This document shows, piece after piece, positions 34,459 to 43,558 of a stretch of DNA of 64,000 nt. Each line of letters opens with the position of its first letter. The first letter of the stretch is position 1. The notes under the pieces are model-generated. The model searched no databases and was not told where the DNA came from. It saw only the letters and a program-made list of their open reading frames with translations. The translations under genes and the position numbers were made by a program. The stretch is taken from assembly GCF_017939745.1 (NCBI RefSeq), contig NZ_JAGKQQ010000001.1, positions 5,580,001 through 5,644,000 of the forward strand, read 5' to 3'. The DNA is from Gemmata palustris. GTDB lineage: Bacteria; Planctomycetota; Planctomycetia; Gemmatales; Gemmataceae.

Positions 34459-35262
34459 GTGTCAGCCAAGCTCTTCCTTCAAGTGGTTCAGGCGCGAACC
34501 TATCCGCGGTTGGCGTGGTTGTTCCGCAGCAACTCCTGGATGATTCAGGAAACCGTGCTGCCGGTTCTGGCGGTGTCCGCGTTCGCGTATGCGTACCGCG
34601 CGATGGAGGCGCCGCAAGCGTACACCGGGTTCCTCGTGCTCGGCGCCGCGATGACGACGTTCTGGCTGAACGTGCTGTGGGGCATGGGGGCTCAACTCTA
34701 CTGGGAGCGCGACTCCGGGAACCTCGAACTCTACGTGATGTCGCCGGCCCCGATGATCGCCATTCTCACCGGCATGGCGCTCGGCGGTATGACCACGACC
34801 ATTATTCGCGCCACCGCGATCACGGTCGCGGGGATACTGCTGTTCGATGTGCCGATCGACCCATCGAGCTGGTGGCTGCTCGTGTTGGGCTTCGTCATCA
34901 CGCTCGCGGCGCTGTACGGTTTGGGGATGCTGTTCGCGTCCGTGTTTCTGATGTGGGGGCGCGAGGCGTGGCACCTCGTCGCGCTGTTACAAGAGCCGAT
35001 CTACCTGATGAGCGGCACGAACTTCCCGGTGTCGGTGCTGCCGCGCGCGGTGGCACTCGTCGCGAGTGCGATTCCGCTCACACTCGGCATGGACGCGATG
35101 CGCCAGGTGCTGTTCCGCTCGGCCGGCCTGTTCGATGTGTGGACCGAGCTGAGTGTGTTGGGTTCGCTCGCGGTCGTGTTCTTCTTCATCGCGCGCTGGA
35201 GCCTGCGCCGCCTGGAGCGCCGCGCCCGTGAAGAGGGGAAGCTCACGGTCCGGTGGCAGTGA
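34459..35262 (+). CDS. ABC-2 type transporter permease
   Basis: 267 residues with six membrane helices. Segments typical of the DrrB/NodJ-like group: QARTYPRLAWLFRSNSWMIQ at the N-terminal amphipathic helix, GGMTTTIIRATAITVAGIL, and LLQEPIYLMSGTNFPVSVLP before helix five. It partners the ATPase upstream (gap 58 bp). GTG at 34459 begins MSAKLFLQVV. The tail (RLERRAREEGKLTVRWQ) is basic. Export of an unknown compound is inferred from the family. Confidence 0.87.
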   Translation: MSAKLFLQVVQARTYPRLAWLFRSNSWMIQETVLPVLAVSAFAYAYRAMEAPQAYTGFLVLGAAMTTFWLNVLWGMGAQLYWERDSGNLELYVMSPAPMIAILTGMALGGMTTTIIRATAITVAGILLFDVPIDPSSWWLLVLGFVITLAALYGLGMLFASVFLMWGREAWHLVALLQEPIYLMSGTNFPVSVLPRAVALVASAIPLTLGMDAMRQVLFRSAGLFDVWTELSVLGSLAVVFFFIARWSLRRLERRAREEGKLTVRWQ

Positions 35263-35388
35263 GCAAACAATTCCCGCAGTTACTTCACGTTCGTAACGAC
35301 CTCCGCTCATCTCTTCGCCAACGCCGGCCGGTCGGGTAGCGTTGGTACTTGCGACACGTCACACACATCCAATCACCGGAGTGCCACC

Positions 35389-37179
35389 ATGTCCCGTTTC
35401 ACGGTGTGGGGCCGGCGGTCGTTCACCGCAGGAATCCCAGCGCTGCTTCTCGTACTGTTGGTTGGGTGCGGAAAGCGAGACGCCGAAATCGCTCAAGAAA
35501 CGGCGCGCATCGAAAGTAAGCGCGAACCCACGGATGAGAACCTCTCCGCCAATGGCTCAAAGCCCAATTCCTCGGCACAATCAATTACGCGCGACATGCT
35601 TCTGGCAAAACTAAAGTCTTCAGCACGCGGAAGCCTCTATGTAGCGAAGCCTACGAATTCAGCCTTTGGGTACGAACGACCGAATCCCGTCAACAACAGC
35701 GCCCCCGAAGTCGGCGGCGGGCACAACGCGCAGAACGCAGAAGCCTACGGCGTGTACCGCGAGAACGAGTTCCGCTCGCCGCTTGTTGCGCCGCTATCCA
35801 CGTTCTCTGCCGACGTGAACACTGCGTCGTACTCGAACGTTCGGCGCATGCTCAACGAGGGCAAGTTGCCGCCCGCAAGCGCGGTGTTCCTCGCGGAGTT
35901 CGTGAACTACTTCCCTTACCAGTACGCGCAACCCAAAGGCGACGATCCGGTCGCGTTCCACGTCGAAATGGGTCCGTGCCCGTGGAACCGGCAGCACCAC
36001 CTCGTGCGCGTCGGGGTGCAGGCGTACCAAATTCCGGCGGACAAACTGCCAGCCCGGAATCTCGTGTTCCTCATCGACACGTCCGGCTCCATGCAAGCCC
36101 TCAATCGACTGCCACTCGTGAAGCAATCGCTCGGACTGCTCGTGGGCACACTCACCGAGCGGGATCGCGTGAGCATTGTGACCTACGCGGGCGACTCGCG
36201 CGTGGCCCTCGGCCCCACGAAGGGCAGCGACAAGAAAACCATCATGGACGTGGTAACGGGACTCGACGCGAACGGCGGTACCAACGGCGAAGGTGGGATC
36301 AAGAAGGCTTACCAGTCGGCCCGCGACACGTTCATTGAGGGCGGCGTGAACCGCGTCATTCTCTGCACCGACGGCGATTTCAATGTCGGCGTCACCGATA
36401 ACGGTGAGCTGGTAAAGCTGATCGAAGAACAGCGGCGGAGCAAGGTGTTCCTCACGATCCTCGGTTACGGGATGGGCAACTACAAGGACGACCGGCTCAA
36501 GGAACTCGCGAACCACGGCAACGGGCACCACGCCTACATCGACACCATCGACGAAGCGAAAAAGGTGTTCGTGGAGCAAGGCGGCGCGCTGGTGTGCGTC
36601 GCGAAGGATGTGAAGTTCCAGGTGGACTTCAACCCGGAAAAAGTGAATGCGTACCGGCTCGTCGGGTACGAAAACCGGTTGCTGAAGGACGAAGACTTCA
36701 AGAATGATGCGAAGGACGCGGGTGATATGGGCAGCGGGCACCAAGTAACTGTGCTCTACGAAATCGTCCCCGTTGGCGTGAAGATCGATTTGCCGGAAGT
36801 CGATCCGAGCAAGTACCAGAAGCCGAAGGAAGTGCCCGCGAACGTTTCCGACGAGTGGCTCACGGTGAGAATGCGGTACAAACAGCCCGAAGCCGACGCG
36901 AGCAAAGAACTCGCGAAACTGCACACAGGCGAGGTGGCGAAAGACCTCAGCGACGACTTCCGGTTCGCCGCGACCGCCGCGTCGTTCGGCATGCTGCTCC
37001 GCGACTCGAAGTTCCGCGGTGTGATGACCTATGCGGGAGTCTTGGAGGAAGCCCAGGGATGTATCGGTGTCGACCCGAACGGGCACCGCAAGCAGTTCGC
37101 CGAGTTGGTGGCGCTCGCGAAGGAATTGGCCCTGAAAGAGAAGAACCCGGACCCGAAAGGCATCGGCGCGAACGACTAA
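35389..37179 (+). CDS. VWA-domain lipoprotein (YfbK-like)
   Basis: 596 residues. Lipobox VGC with Cys27 after LLLVLLVG. An N-terminal YfbK-type region (STFSADVNTASYSNVRRML, AVFLAEFVNYFPYQY) precedes the von Willebrand A domain, whose metal site begins with Asp230 in FLIDTSGSM and continues with GGTNGEGG and ILCTDGDFNVG. A C-terminal DUF3520-like domain follows (SGHQVTVLYEIVPVG, FRFAATAASFGMLLRDSKF). The family is envelope-anchored with unknown role, sometimes linked to surface binding. It follows the ABC permease by 127 bp; ATG at 35389 after CCGGAG. Confidence 0.9.
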   Translation: MSRFTVWGRRSFTAGIPALLLVLLVGCGKRDAEIAQETARIESKREPTDENLSANGSKPNSSAQSITRDMLLAKLKSSARGSLYVAKPTNSAFGYERPNPVNNSAPEVGGGHNAQNAEAYGVYRENEFRSPLVAPLSTFSADVNTASYSNVRRMLNEGKLPPASAVFLAEFVNYFPYQYAQPKGDDPVAFHVEMGPCPWNRQHHLVRVGVQAYQIPADKLPARNLVFLIDTSGSMQALNRLPLVKQSLGLLVGTLTERDRVSIVTYAGDSRVALGPTKGSDKKTIMDVVTGLDANGGTNGEGGIKKAYQSARDTFIEGGVNRVILCTDGDFNVGVTDNGELVKLIEEQRRSKVFLTILGYGMGNYKDDRLKELANHGNGHHAYIDTIDEAKKVFVEQGGALVCVAKDVKFQVDFNPEKVNAYRLVGYENRLLKDEDFKNDAKDAGDMGSGHQVTVLYEIVPVGVKIDLPEVDPSKYQKPKEVPANVSDEWLTVRMRYKQPEADASKELAKLHTGEVAKDLSDDFRFAATAASFGMLLRDSKFRGVMTYAGVLEEAQGCIGVDPNGHRKQFAELVALAKELALKEKNPDPKGIGAND

Positions 37180-37490
37180 CCAGATCAGGGGTCGATCAAG
37201 ATCCACCGCGGTTCGGGATCGGCTTCGGTGCCCCCCACCGAACATTGTCAAAACCTGTTTGAAGACCACACAATCCGCGCAGTAGTCGAGCAATCGGCCA
37301 ATGCCGCGCGGCCCGCGATATCCAGAAGCGCCAAAAGTACGACGGGAACGCGCCGATGAGCGCGCCGGCGAGGAAAGAAGAACCCAGGTGCCGAGCGCAC
37401 AAGGCCCGAAGAGATGATGATGGCGCGTAGTCAAGGGTTAATCCTCGCCTACACGCCCCCGGAACTACAAACACGTCGCCAGTTCCTGCC
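37180..37490. other. Intergenic region between convergent genes
   Basis: It contains a 7-bp hairpin with a CCCCC loop (37224-37242). A minus-strand frame at 37196-37474 encodes a possible hydrophobic stretch (FLAGALIGAFPSYFWRFW), but without a ribosome-binding site it stays unconvincing. Confidence 0.4.
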
Positions 37491-39425
37491 TCACTCGTCG
37501 CTCCACTTCACGAACGCTTCGAGAGCGTAGTATTCGGGCAGCCCCAGTGCGTCGTAAGTGCGGGCGGTGGCGATGTTCCGCTGCTCGGCGCGCTGCCAAA
37601 ACTCGCGCCGGTCCGTGCCGCCGGGGAACATCGCCTTGTCCTTCTGACTCTGGTGCCGGAAGATCGCCTGCTTCTTGCGCTCCAGCACTTCCGGGCTGAG
37701 CGGCACCGCCATTTCGATTTCGTGCGGCTCCCACTCTTCCCACGCGCCCTTGTACAACCACACGTCCGGGTCGAAACCTTCCGCGCGCACCCGTCGCGTG
37801 GCCGCGTAGATCGCTTCCGCGCACACGCGGTGCGTACCGTGCGGGTCGCTCAACTCGCCCGCGACGTACACCTGGTGCGGGTTCAGTCGCTTCAGCAATT
37901 CGACGACGTCCTCAATGTCCTGCGGGTGGATCGGGTTCTTGGTCTTGGCCCCGGTGTGGTAGAACCGCAGGTTCATGAACTCCAACTGCTCCGGCGGGAT
38001 GCCGCACGCGAGCGCCCCGGCGCGGGCCTCCGTGGTGCGAATCACGGCCTTCACCTTCAACACATCGGCGCTGTCCAGTTCGCCCGGCTTCTTCGCGTCG
38101 AGGAACTGGTACACGCGCTCTTTGATGGTGCCGGCGCTGGTCTGCTCCGTGGCGCTGCCGAACGACTGCACGAACTCGTCCACGAAGTCCACGAACCGGC
38201 GCGCGTCGTGGTCGAACACCGCGACGTTCCCGCTCGTCATGTACGCGATGTGGACCTTGTGCCCCTGCTCGACGAGCCGGATGATCGTACCGCCCATCGA
38301 GATCACGTCGTCGTCGGGGTGCGGCGAGAACACGAGCACGGTCTTCGGCGCCTGGATGTCGCCCTTGCGCCGGCCGAGGCGCGGGTCACCGTCCACGCTC
38401 GAGACCGGCGCGACGCGGCCCGCGGGGTACGGCTTGATCGTCTCCATGCGGTCGAGGAAGACCGCTTCGCCGATCTGTTCGGCTGGTCCCTTTTCGCGGA
38501 GCAGTTCGTACAGGTGGTGGTCGCGGAAGTCGTCGTCGTTGAGCTTTTGCAGCCCCTTCTTCACCGTCAGCGCGAGCGTGACGACGGCCTTGCGGACCAG
38601 TTCCGGCGCCCACTGGCACGGCCCGACTTCCCACGGGCGCTTGATCGCGGTCAGTTCCGCGGCGGCGGCCTCGTCGAGAACGATCGTCGCGTCCTTGTGG
38701 TCCTGCAGGAAACTCGCGGAAATGACTTCCGTGGGCGCCTGTTCCAGTGCCTTGTAAACGATGCCGGCCTTGTGTTCGCCGAACGCCATCAGGAAGATGC
38801 GCCGGGCCTCGAGGATGCTGGAGACGCCCATCGTGAGCGCGTGGTGCGGTACGTTCTTTTCGCCGAAGAACCCGTCCGCCGCGTCGCGCCGGGTGATGCT
38901 GTCGAGGGTCACGAGCCGGGTGCGGCTGTTCTGCGGGCTCCCCGGTTCGTTGAACGCGATGTGCCCGGTGCGGCCGATGCCCAGAATCTGGATGTCAATC
39001 CCGCCGAACGACTTGATCTTCTCTTCGTACTCGGCGCACGCCGCGTCCACTTCTTCCGGCTTGAGCGTGCCGTCGGGAATGTGGATGTTTTCCCACTTAA
39101 TGTTGACGTGCCCGAAGAGCGTTTCGTGCATCCACCGGAAGTACGAGTGCTGGCTCTCCTTCGGCATCGGGTAGTATTCGTCGAGGTTGAACGTCACGAC
39201 CCGCGACAGGTCCAACCCTTCTTCCTTGTGCATCCGAATCAGTTCGCGGTACAACCCGACGGGCGTGCTCCCGGTAGCCAGCCCGAGCACGGTGGGCTTG
39301 CCGGCGGCGTTCCGCGCGCGGACGAGTTTGTCGATCTCCTTCGCGACGTATCGGGCGGCGACCGCAGCAGTCGGGAACTTGACGGTCCGTGTTCGCGTGT
39401 GTGGCAGTGTTTGCGGGGCAGTCAT
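37491..39425 (-). CDS. nagB: Glucosamine-6-phosphate deaminase fused to a PIG-L deacetylase-like domain
   Basis: 644 residues. Domain 1 (about 15-280) is NagB-like: TGSTPVGLYREL, catalytic Asp82 in LDEYY, GRTGHIAFNEPGS (His155), and turns glucosamine-6-phosphate into fructose-6-phosphate and ammonia. Domain 2 (about 365-640) is PIG-L/LmbE-like: metal-binding FSPHPDDDVISMGGT and later SDPHGTHRV, typical of GlcNAc deacetylases. Fused forms of this type occur in several phyla and suggest coupled deacetylation and deamination of amino-sugar phosphates. ATG at 39425 starts the NagB fold; the longer frame to 39851 lacks support. No nag regulator or transporter adjacent. Confidence 0.92.
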   Translation of the reverse strand: MTAPQTLPHTRTRTVKFPTAAVAARYVAKEIDKLVRARNAAGKPTVLGLATGSTPVGLYRELIRMHKEEGLDLSRVVTFNLDEYYPMPKESQHSYFRWMHETLFGHVNIKWENIHIPDGTLKPEEVDAACAEYEEKIKSFGGIDIQILGIGRTGHIAFNEPGSPQNSRTRLVTLDSITRRDAADGFFGEKNVPHHALTMGVSSILEARRIFLMAFGEHKAGIVYKALEQAPTEVISASFLQDHKDATIVLDEAAAAELTAIKRPWEVGPCQWAPELVRKAVVTLALTVKKGLQKLNDDDFRDHHLYELLREKGPAEQIGEAVFLDRMETIKPYPAGRVAPVSSVDGDPRLGRRKGDIQAPKTVLVFSPHPDDDVISMGGTIIRLVEQGHKVHIAYMTSGNVAVFDHDARRFVDFVDEFVQSFGSATEQTSAGTIKERVYQFLDAKKPGELDSADVLKVKAVIRTTEARAGALACGIPPEQLEFMNLRFYHTGAKTKNPIHPQDIEDVVELLKRLNPHQVYVAGELSDPHGTHRVCAEAIYAATRRVRAEGFDPDVWLYKGAWEEWEPHEIEMAVPLSPEVLERKKQAIFRHQSQKDKAMFPGGTDRREFWQRAEQRNIATARTYDALGLPEYYALEAFVKWSDE

Positions 39426-39786
39426 GCGTGATGCCTTCTGTGGGAACCAACGTTCCGCGCCGTGGGTGTTGTGAATGGGTGTTTTAGCAGCGTGCGCACC
39501 GAGCGGGTATGCCGATCGCGAGAACGGATGAGGTGCCACCGGCGGAACCGCGGACGTACAAGTGCTACACTGAGAAGAGCTTAATTTTGAGCGCCCGCCC
39601 GAAGTCGCGCACCGGGCCAGAAGCGAACGGGTGCGGCCCGAACACGCGCGGCGCGGCATCTCGGTTTCACTGTGCGGTGCGTCTCGGATAAGATACCCGA
39701 ACCGGCTGCACGCGCCACCGGCCCGCTCCGGCACCCGTTCGCGCGATTCCGGTTCGCCGTACCGCCCCAGGACACCCACGGTAGCT
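39426..39786. other. Divergent intergenic region
   Basis: About 360 bp between nagB and the TPR protein gene. Both promoters should be here. I see no clear promoter, hairpin or gene. Confidence 0.4.
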
Positions 39787-41043
39787 ATGTCACGCGACCG
39801 CGCCACCGACGACGCCCAAGACCTGTTCACACGCGGCCACAAAGCGCTCACCGCCGGTGATTACCAGGAAGCCATCGAGTGCTACTCGCGCGCGATCCGG
39901 CTGCGGCCCGGCGATTCCGCCGGCTACCGGTACCGCGCGCACGCCTATCTCGAAATGGGCGACCGCGTGCGCGCCCTCAACGACCTGGACCACGCCATTC
40001 GCCTCAAACCGGACGACGCGCAACTGTTCGCCGATCGCGCGGCCGAACTGTTCGCGCAAACGCAGTACGATCAGGCCATTGCGGACTGCGACCGCGCGCT
40101 GAAGCTCGATTCCACGCGGACCGGACTGATCGCACTCCGGGCGCGGTGCCACGCGGACCGCGGCGACAGTGCGTCCGCTTTTCAAGACTTCGAGACCGCG
40201 ATCACCGCGGACCACGCGAACGCCCCTCGCTACCGGTTGTGGCGCGCGCAACTGCACCTCGACATCGAAGACTACTTCGCCGCGACCGAGGACGTGACCG
40301 CGGTCATCACAGCCGACCCGAAGAACGCGGATGCGTTCCGCCTGCGGGCCACGATCCGCCAGCAGGGGGGCGACTACGCGAGAGCAGCGGACGACTTTAC
40401 CACTGCGCTCGAACTGAAACCCGGCGACCCGCTCGTGCATTTGGGCCGCGCGATCTGCCGGTTCCTGCTCCGCGATCACGTCGGGGCCACGGCCGACGGC
40501 GACGAAGTGATTAAGCAGTTGCCGGGCGTGGTAAAGGCCTACGAGATCCGCGGGAACGCGCGCAAGGCGCTCGCCGACCTCGATGGCGCACTAGCGGACT
40601 TCAACGAAGCGATCAAACTCGCACCGAGCGCGGTCATGCCGTACAACTTTCGCGCCGGCGTGAACTACGCGATGAAGAAGTACACCGCGGCGGTTCGCGA
40701 CCACATGGACGCACTGAAGCGCGACCCGCGGAGTTCGGGCACGTTCAACCAGCTCGCGTGGATCTGGGCCACCTGCCCGGACCCGGACGTGCGCAACGGT
40801 GACCGGGCACGCGAGTGCGCCACGCGCGCGTGCGAACTCACCGAATGGAGCGAACCGGGTTACCTCGACACCCTTGCTGCCGCGTGCGCCGAGTGCGGCG
40901 AGTTCGACGACGCGATCAAGTGGCAGGAGAAGGCGATCGATCTCCTGAGCGACTCGGAGCGCCGGGCCGACTACCAAACGCGCCTCGACCTTTACGAAGA
41001 CGGCAAACCCGTCCGCGTCGTCGGTGGTGGTGAAGGAGCATAG
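39787..41043 (+). CDS. Tetratricopeptide-repeat protein
   Basis: 418 residues with about nine TPR motifs running from residue 9 to the end, e.g. AGDYQEAIECYSRAIRLRPG, DRVRALNDLDHAIRLKPD and FDDAIKWQEKAIDLLSD. The pattern A-x-x-D-x-x-x-A-I-x-L-x-P is repeated with the usual 34-residue period. No signal peptide, so a cytosolic scaffold is likely. The partner is unknown. ATG at 39787; upstream in-frame residues 39631-39786 are not TPR-like. It ends before a palindromic element at 41052-41168. Confidence 0.9.
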   Translation: MSRDRATDDAQDLFTRGHKALTAGDYQEAIECYSRAIRLRPGDSAGYRYRAHAYLEMGDRVRALNDLDHAIRLKPDDAQLFADRAAELFAQTQYDQAIADCDRALKLDSTRTGLIALRARCHADRGDSASAFQDFETAITADHANAPRYRLWRAQLHLDIEDYFAATEDVTAVITADPKNADAFRLRATIRQQGGDYARAADDFTTALELKPGDPLVHLGRAICRFLLRDHVGATADGDEVIKQLPGVVKAYEIRGNARKALADLDGALADFNEAIKLAPSAVMPYNFRAGVNYAMKKYTAAVRDHMDALKRDPRSSGTFNQLAWIWATCPDPDVRNGDRARECATRACELTEWSEPGYLDTLAAACAECGEFDDAIKWQEKAIDLLSDSERRADYQTRLDLYEDGKPVRVVGGGEGA

Positions 41044-41051
41044 CCAATAAT

Positions 41052-41168
41052 GCACAGGGCTTCCGCCCTGTGCTACGAGCGCCGGCCGCTCCGCGGCGGA
41101 AAGGCGTTGAAGGCTCTGGTCTTCGCCCCGGAGGGGCCGTCTGACGTAGCACCGGGCGGAAGCCCTGT
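41052..41168. repeat. Palindromic intergenic element between convergent genes
   Basis: GCACAGGGC 41052-41060 and GCCCTGTGC 41065-41073 form a hairpin with a TTCC loop. The 23-base stretch 41054-41076 recurs inverted at 41146-41168 with one mismatch, so a larger stem is also possible. It separates the TPR gene from the ABC ATPase. Confidence 0.75.
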
Positions 41169-41199
41169 ACCCCCTGTGCCAGCACCGGCCGGTCGCCAG

Positions 41200-41832
41200 T
41201 CACTTCACGGCCCCGTCCTTCAAGTGAAACACTACGTCCGCGAGGCGCTCCGCTTCTGTGCGATTGTGCGTGACGTGCAGCACCGTCACTTCTCGCGTGT
41301 CGCGCACGCGCGCCAGCACCGAAACGAGGTGATCGCGCGTGTCGTCGTCGAGGGACGCGAGCGGCTCGTCGAGCAGCAGCACCGGCGGGCGGCTCGCCAG
41401 TGCCCGCCCGAGCGCCACGCGGTGCTTCTCGCCGCCGCTCAGAAAGTACGGGAAGCGGTCGAGCAGGTGCGCGACTTCGAGCCGCTCCGCCAGTTCCGCG
41501 ACCCGTTTCGCGACATCGGCCGCAGCGTCTCCGCGAACCGCGAGGGCGAACCCGATGTTATCGCGCACCGTCATCGTCGAAAAAAGCACGCCGTCTTGGG
41601 GAACGTAGCCGATGTGTCGTGCGGCCGGGCGCAGGTGCGTTACGTCGCGGCCCGCGAGGACGATCGTGCCGGTTTGCGGTTTTCGCAAGCCGGCGATCGA
41701 TTCGAGGACGGTCGTTTTACCGCACCCGCTCTTACCCATCAGCACCGCGTATTGAGTCTGTGGGACGGTGAGCGCCACGCCTTTTAGCGCGAACGTGCCC
41801 TGCCGAATGGATAGGTTCTGGATGTCGATCAC
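41200..41832 (-). CDS. Stand-alone ABC transporter ATPase
   Basis: 210 residues. Walker A GKSGCGKTTV, signature FLSGGEKHRVALG, Walker B VLLLDEPLASLDDD and switch HVTHNRTE are complete. The layout resembles importer ATPases of the molybdate/tungstate type but it is short: the regulatory C-terminal domain is missing. No permease or binding-protein gene is adjacent. GTG at 41832 is chosen to match the family start (VIDIQNLSIR); ribosome-binding site weak. Substrate unknown. Confidence 0.85.
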   Translation of the reverse strand: MIDIQNLSIRQGTFALKGVALTVPQTQYAVLMGKSGCGKTTVLESIAGLRKPQTGTIVLAGRDVTHLRPAARHIGYVPQDGVLFSTMTVRDNIGFALAVRGDAAADVAKRVAELAERLEVAHLLDRFPYFLSGGEKHRVALGRALASRPPVLLLDEPLASLDDDTRDHLVSVLARVRDTREVTVLHVTHNRTEAERLADVVFHLKDGAVK

Positions 41833-41971
41833 GCGACTGTTGTAGGGCCGGCCGCGTCCGCCGTCTGAGCCCCGATGCGTACAACCGGCCCGAACTCGCA
41901 ATTGGGTGAACCTTCGCGCGTCGCACCATCTCCATTCATCTTCGCGGCGCGGGTCCAAACGAGGTTCTGTC

Positions 41972-43123
41972 ATGGCCGAGATATGGCGCATTCCGGGCTG
42001 CCCGGAGCCACCCGATTGGACGGTGGACTTAGCGGCGCTGCGCGAACTCTACCCGTGGCTCGAACCGCTCGGCGAGTGCCCGCAAGACCCGATCTTCCAC
42101 GCGGAAGGCGACGTACTCACGCACCTGGGTATGGTGCTCACGGAACTCGCCGCACTCCCGGCATTTCGCGCGCTGACCGAGCAAGACCGGCACATTGTCT
42201 TCGCCGGCACGCTGCTACACGACATCTCGAAGCCGGAATGCACGCGCATCGAAGACGACGGTCGCGTGCGGTCGCCCGGGCACGCGGTGAAGGGCGTGTA
42301 CAAGGCACGGCGAATACTCACGGACGACGAAGCGTTTGCGCCGCTCGGCACACCGTTCGAGATTCGTGAGCAAATTCTCGCGCTCGTGCGCTGGCACGGA
42401 CTCCCCGCGAACTACCTCGATAAGCCGGACCCGCAGCGCGCGGTGATCCTCACCGGCCTGACGACGCGCATGGATCTGCTCACGATTCTCGCCGAAGCCG
42501 ACCACCGCGGGCGCATCGTGAAGAAGGCCGACGACACGATGACGCGGATCGAGTTGTTCCGCGACTTCTGTGAAGAGTGCGAATCGTGGGACGGTCCGCG
42601 TGCGTTCGCCAACGATGTGTCGCGGTTCCACTACTTCCGCACGCCGAGCGAGCACCCGACACTGCACCTCTTCGATGACTCGAAATGCGAAGTCACAGTT
42701 CTCAGCGGCCTGCCCGGTAGCGGAAAGGACACGTGGGTGAGCGAACGTGCGGACGGCCACGAAGTCATCTCGCTCGACGACATTCGCCGCGAACTCGATG
42801 TCGAACCGGGCGACAACCAAAGTGCGGTGGTCGCGGCGGCTTACGATCGGGCGAAAGTGCTACTGCGTCGCAGTGAATCGTTTGTGTGGAACGCGACGAA
42901 CGTGTCCCGCATGCTGCGCGGCAAAGTGATCGACCTGAGCGCGGCGTACAAGGCGCGAATCCGCGTGGTGTACCTGGAACCGCCGATTCCATCGATCCGT
43001 TCGCGCAACACCGGCCGCACGAAGCGCGTTCCCGAGCGCGTTTGGGAGCGGCTATTCGACAAGCTCGACGTGCCGACTCCCGCGGAATGCCACGCGGTCG
43101 AATATCTGGTGGGTGAAGTTTGA
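41972..43123 (+). CDS. HD-Pnk-type nucleic acid end-healing enzyme
   Basis: 383 residues. N-terminal HD phosphohydrolase domain: His51 (VLTHLG), His83-Asp84 in LLHDISKP, His104, His142 and Asp177 give a metal site. C-terminal P-loop kinase: GLPGSGKDTW (246-255), ISLDDIRREL (Asp269-Asp270 area), WNATN (306-310) and Arg-rich RSRNTGRTKRVPE lid. This order is that of the Runella slithyformis HD-Pnk family, in which the HD domain removes 2',3'-cyclic or 3'-phosphate ends and the kinase phosphorylates 5'-OH ends. It would prepare broken RNA or DNA for ligation. No ligase gene is in the window. ATG at 41972 with GAGG upstream. Confidence 0.85.
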   Translation: MAEIWRIPGCPEPPDWTVDLAALRELYPWLEPLGECPQDPIFHAEGDVLTHLGMVLTELAALPAFRALTEQDRHIVFAGTLLHDISKPECTRIEDDGRVRSPGHAVKGVYKARRILTDDEAFAPLGTPFEIREQILALVRWHGLPANYLDKPDPQRAVILTGLTTRMDLLTILAEADHRGRIVKKADDTMTRIELFRDFCEECESWDGPRAFANDVSRFHYFRTPSEHPTLHLFDDSKCEVTVLSGLPGSGKDTWVSERADGHEVISLDDIRRELDVEPGDNQSAVVAAAYDRAKVLLRRSESFVWNATNVSRMLRGKVIDLSAAYKARIRVVYLEPPIPSIRSRNTGRTKRVPERVWERLFDKLDVPTPAECHAVEYLVGEV

Positions 43124-43168
43124 TGACGGCACTCGAACCGCCCTCAAACTTCGCCCACCGGTACGGAG

Positions 43169-43340
43169 GCTAACATTTGCTAACATTTTGGCCCGGCGGA
43201 GGGATCGCCTCCGCTGGGTGTAATACGAACTGCTGACATTTCCAGTTCGACCGCGTTATTTCGCCTCTGCATTGAACGACGAACACGGCTAACAATTGCT
43301 AATGAACGCTAACGTTCTCCGCCAGCCCACGCTAACTTCC
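43169..43340. repeat. Two clusters of a 10-bp direct repeat (RCTAACAWTY), locus 1
   Basis: Units at 43169-43178 and 43179-43188 (GCTAACATTT twice), and at 43288-43297, 43298-43307 and 43308-43317 (GCTAACAATT, GCTAATGAAC, GCTAACGTTC), plus GCTAACTTCC at 43331-43340. The clusters are about 119 bp apart. A 7-bp hairpin lies between them. The whole gap 43124-43558 has no gene. The same repeat recurs at 62881-63018. Confidence 0.75.
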
Positions 43341-43558
43341 GCAACGGATCGCATCAAAGTGCTCCCGGCACGCCCGGCCGGTCGGTCTTGATAGATAATG
43401 TAATTATGACCAATTTGTGAACGGAAATCCAGTAAAATTAGAAAATGGAGCCAGCGTTCTCAATGGGTGCCAACTCGATGCCGGAGAACACGTTTGAATC
43501 GCCACCTCGACGTACCCGAGCACCCGAATTCGGTGCCCCTAAACGGAGGCGTTCGGCC

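Noticed and set aside
37224-37242. Hairpin with a CCCCC loop resembling locus A
   Set aside because: 7-bp stem only, no promoter upstream, no U-tract; could be chance or a weak terminator of the VWA gene.
37196-37474. 92-residue minus-strand frame with a hydrophobic stretch
   Set aside because: No ribosome-binding site and no recognisable family; possible remnant but not supported.
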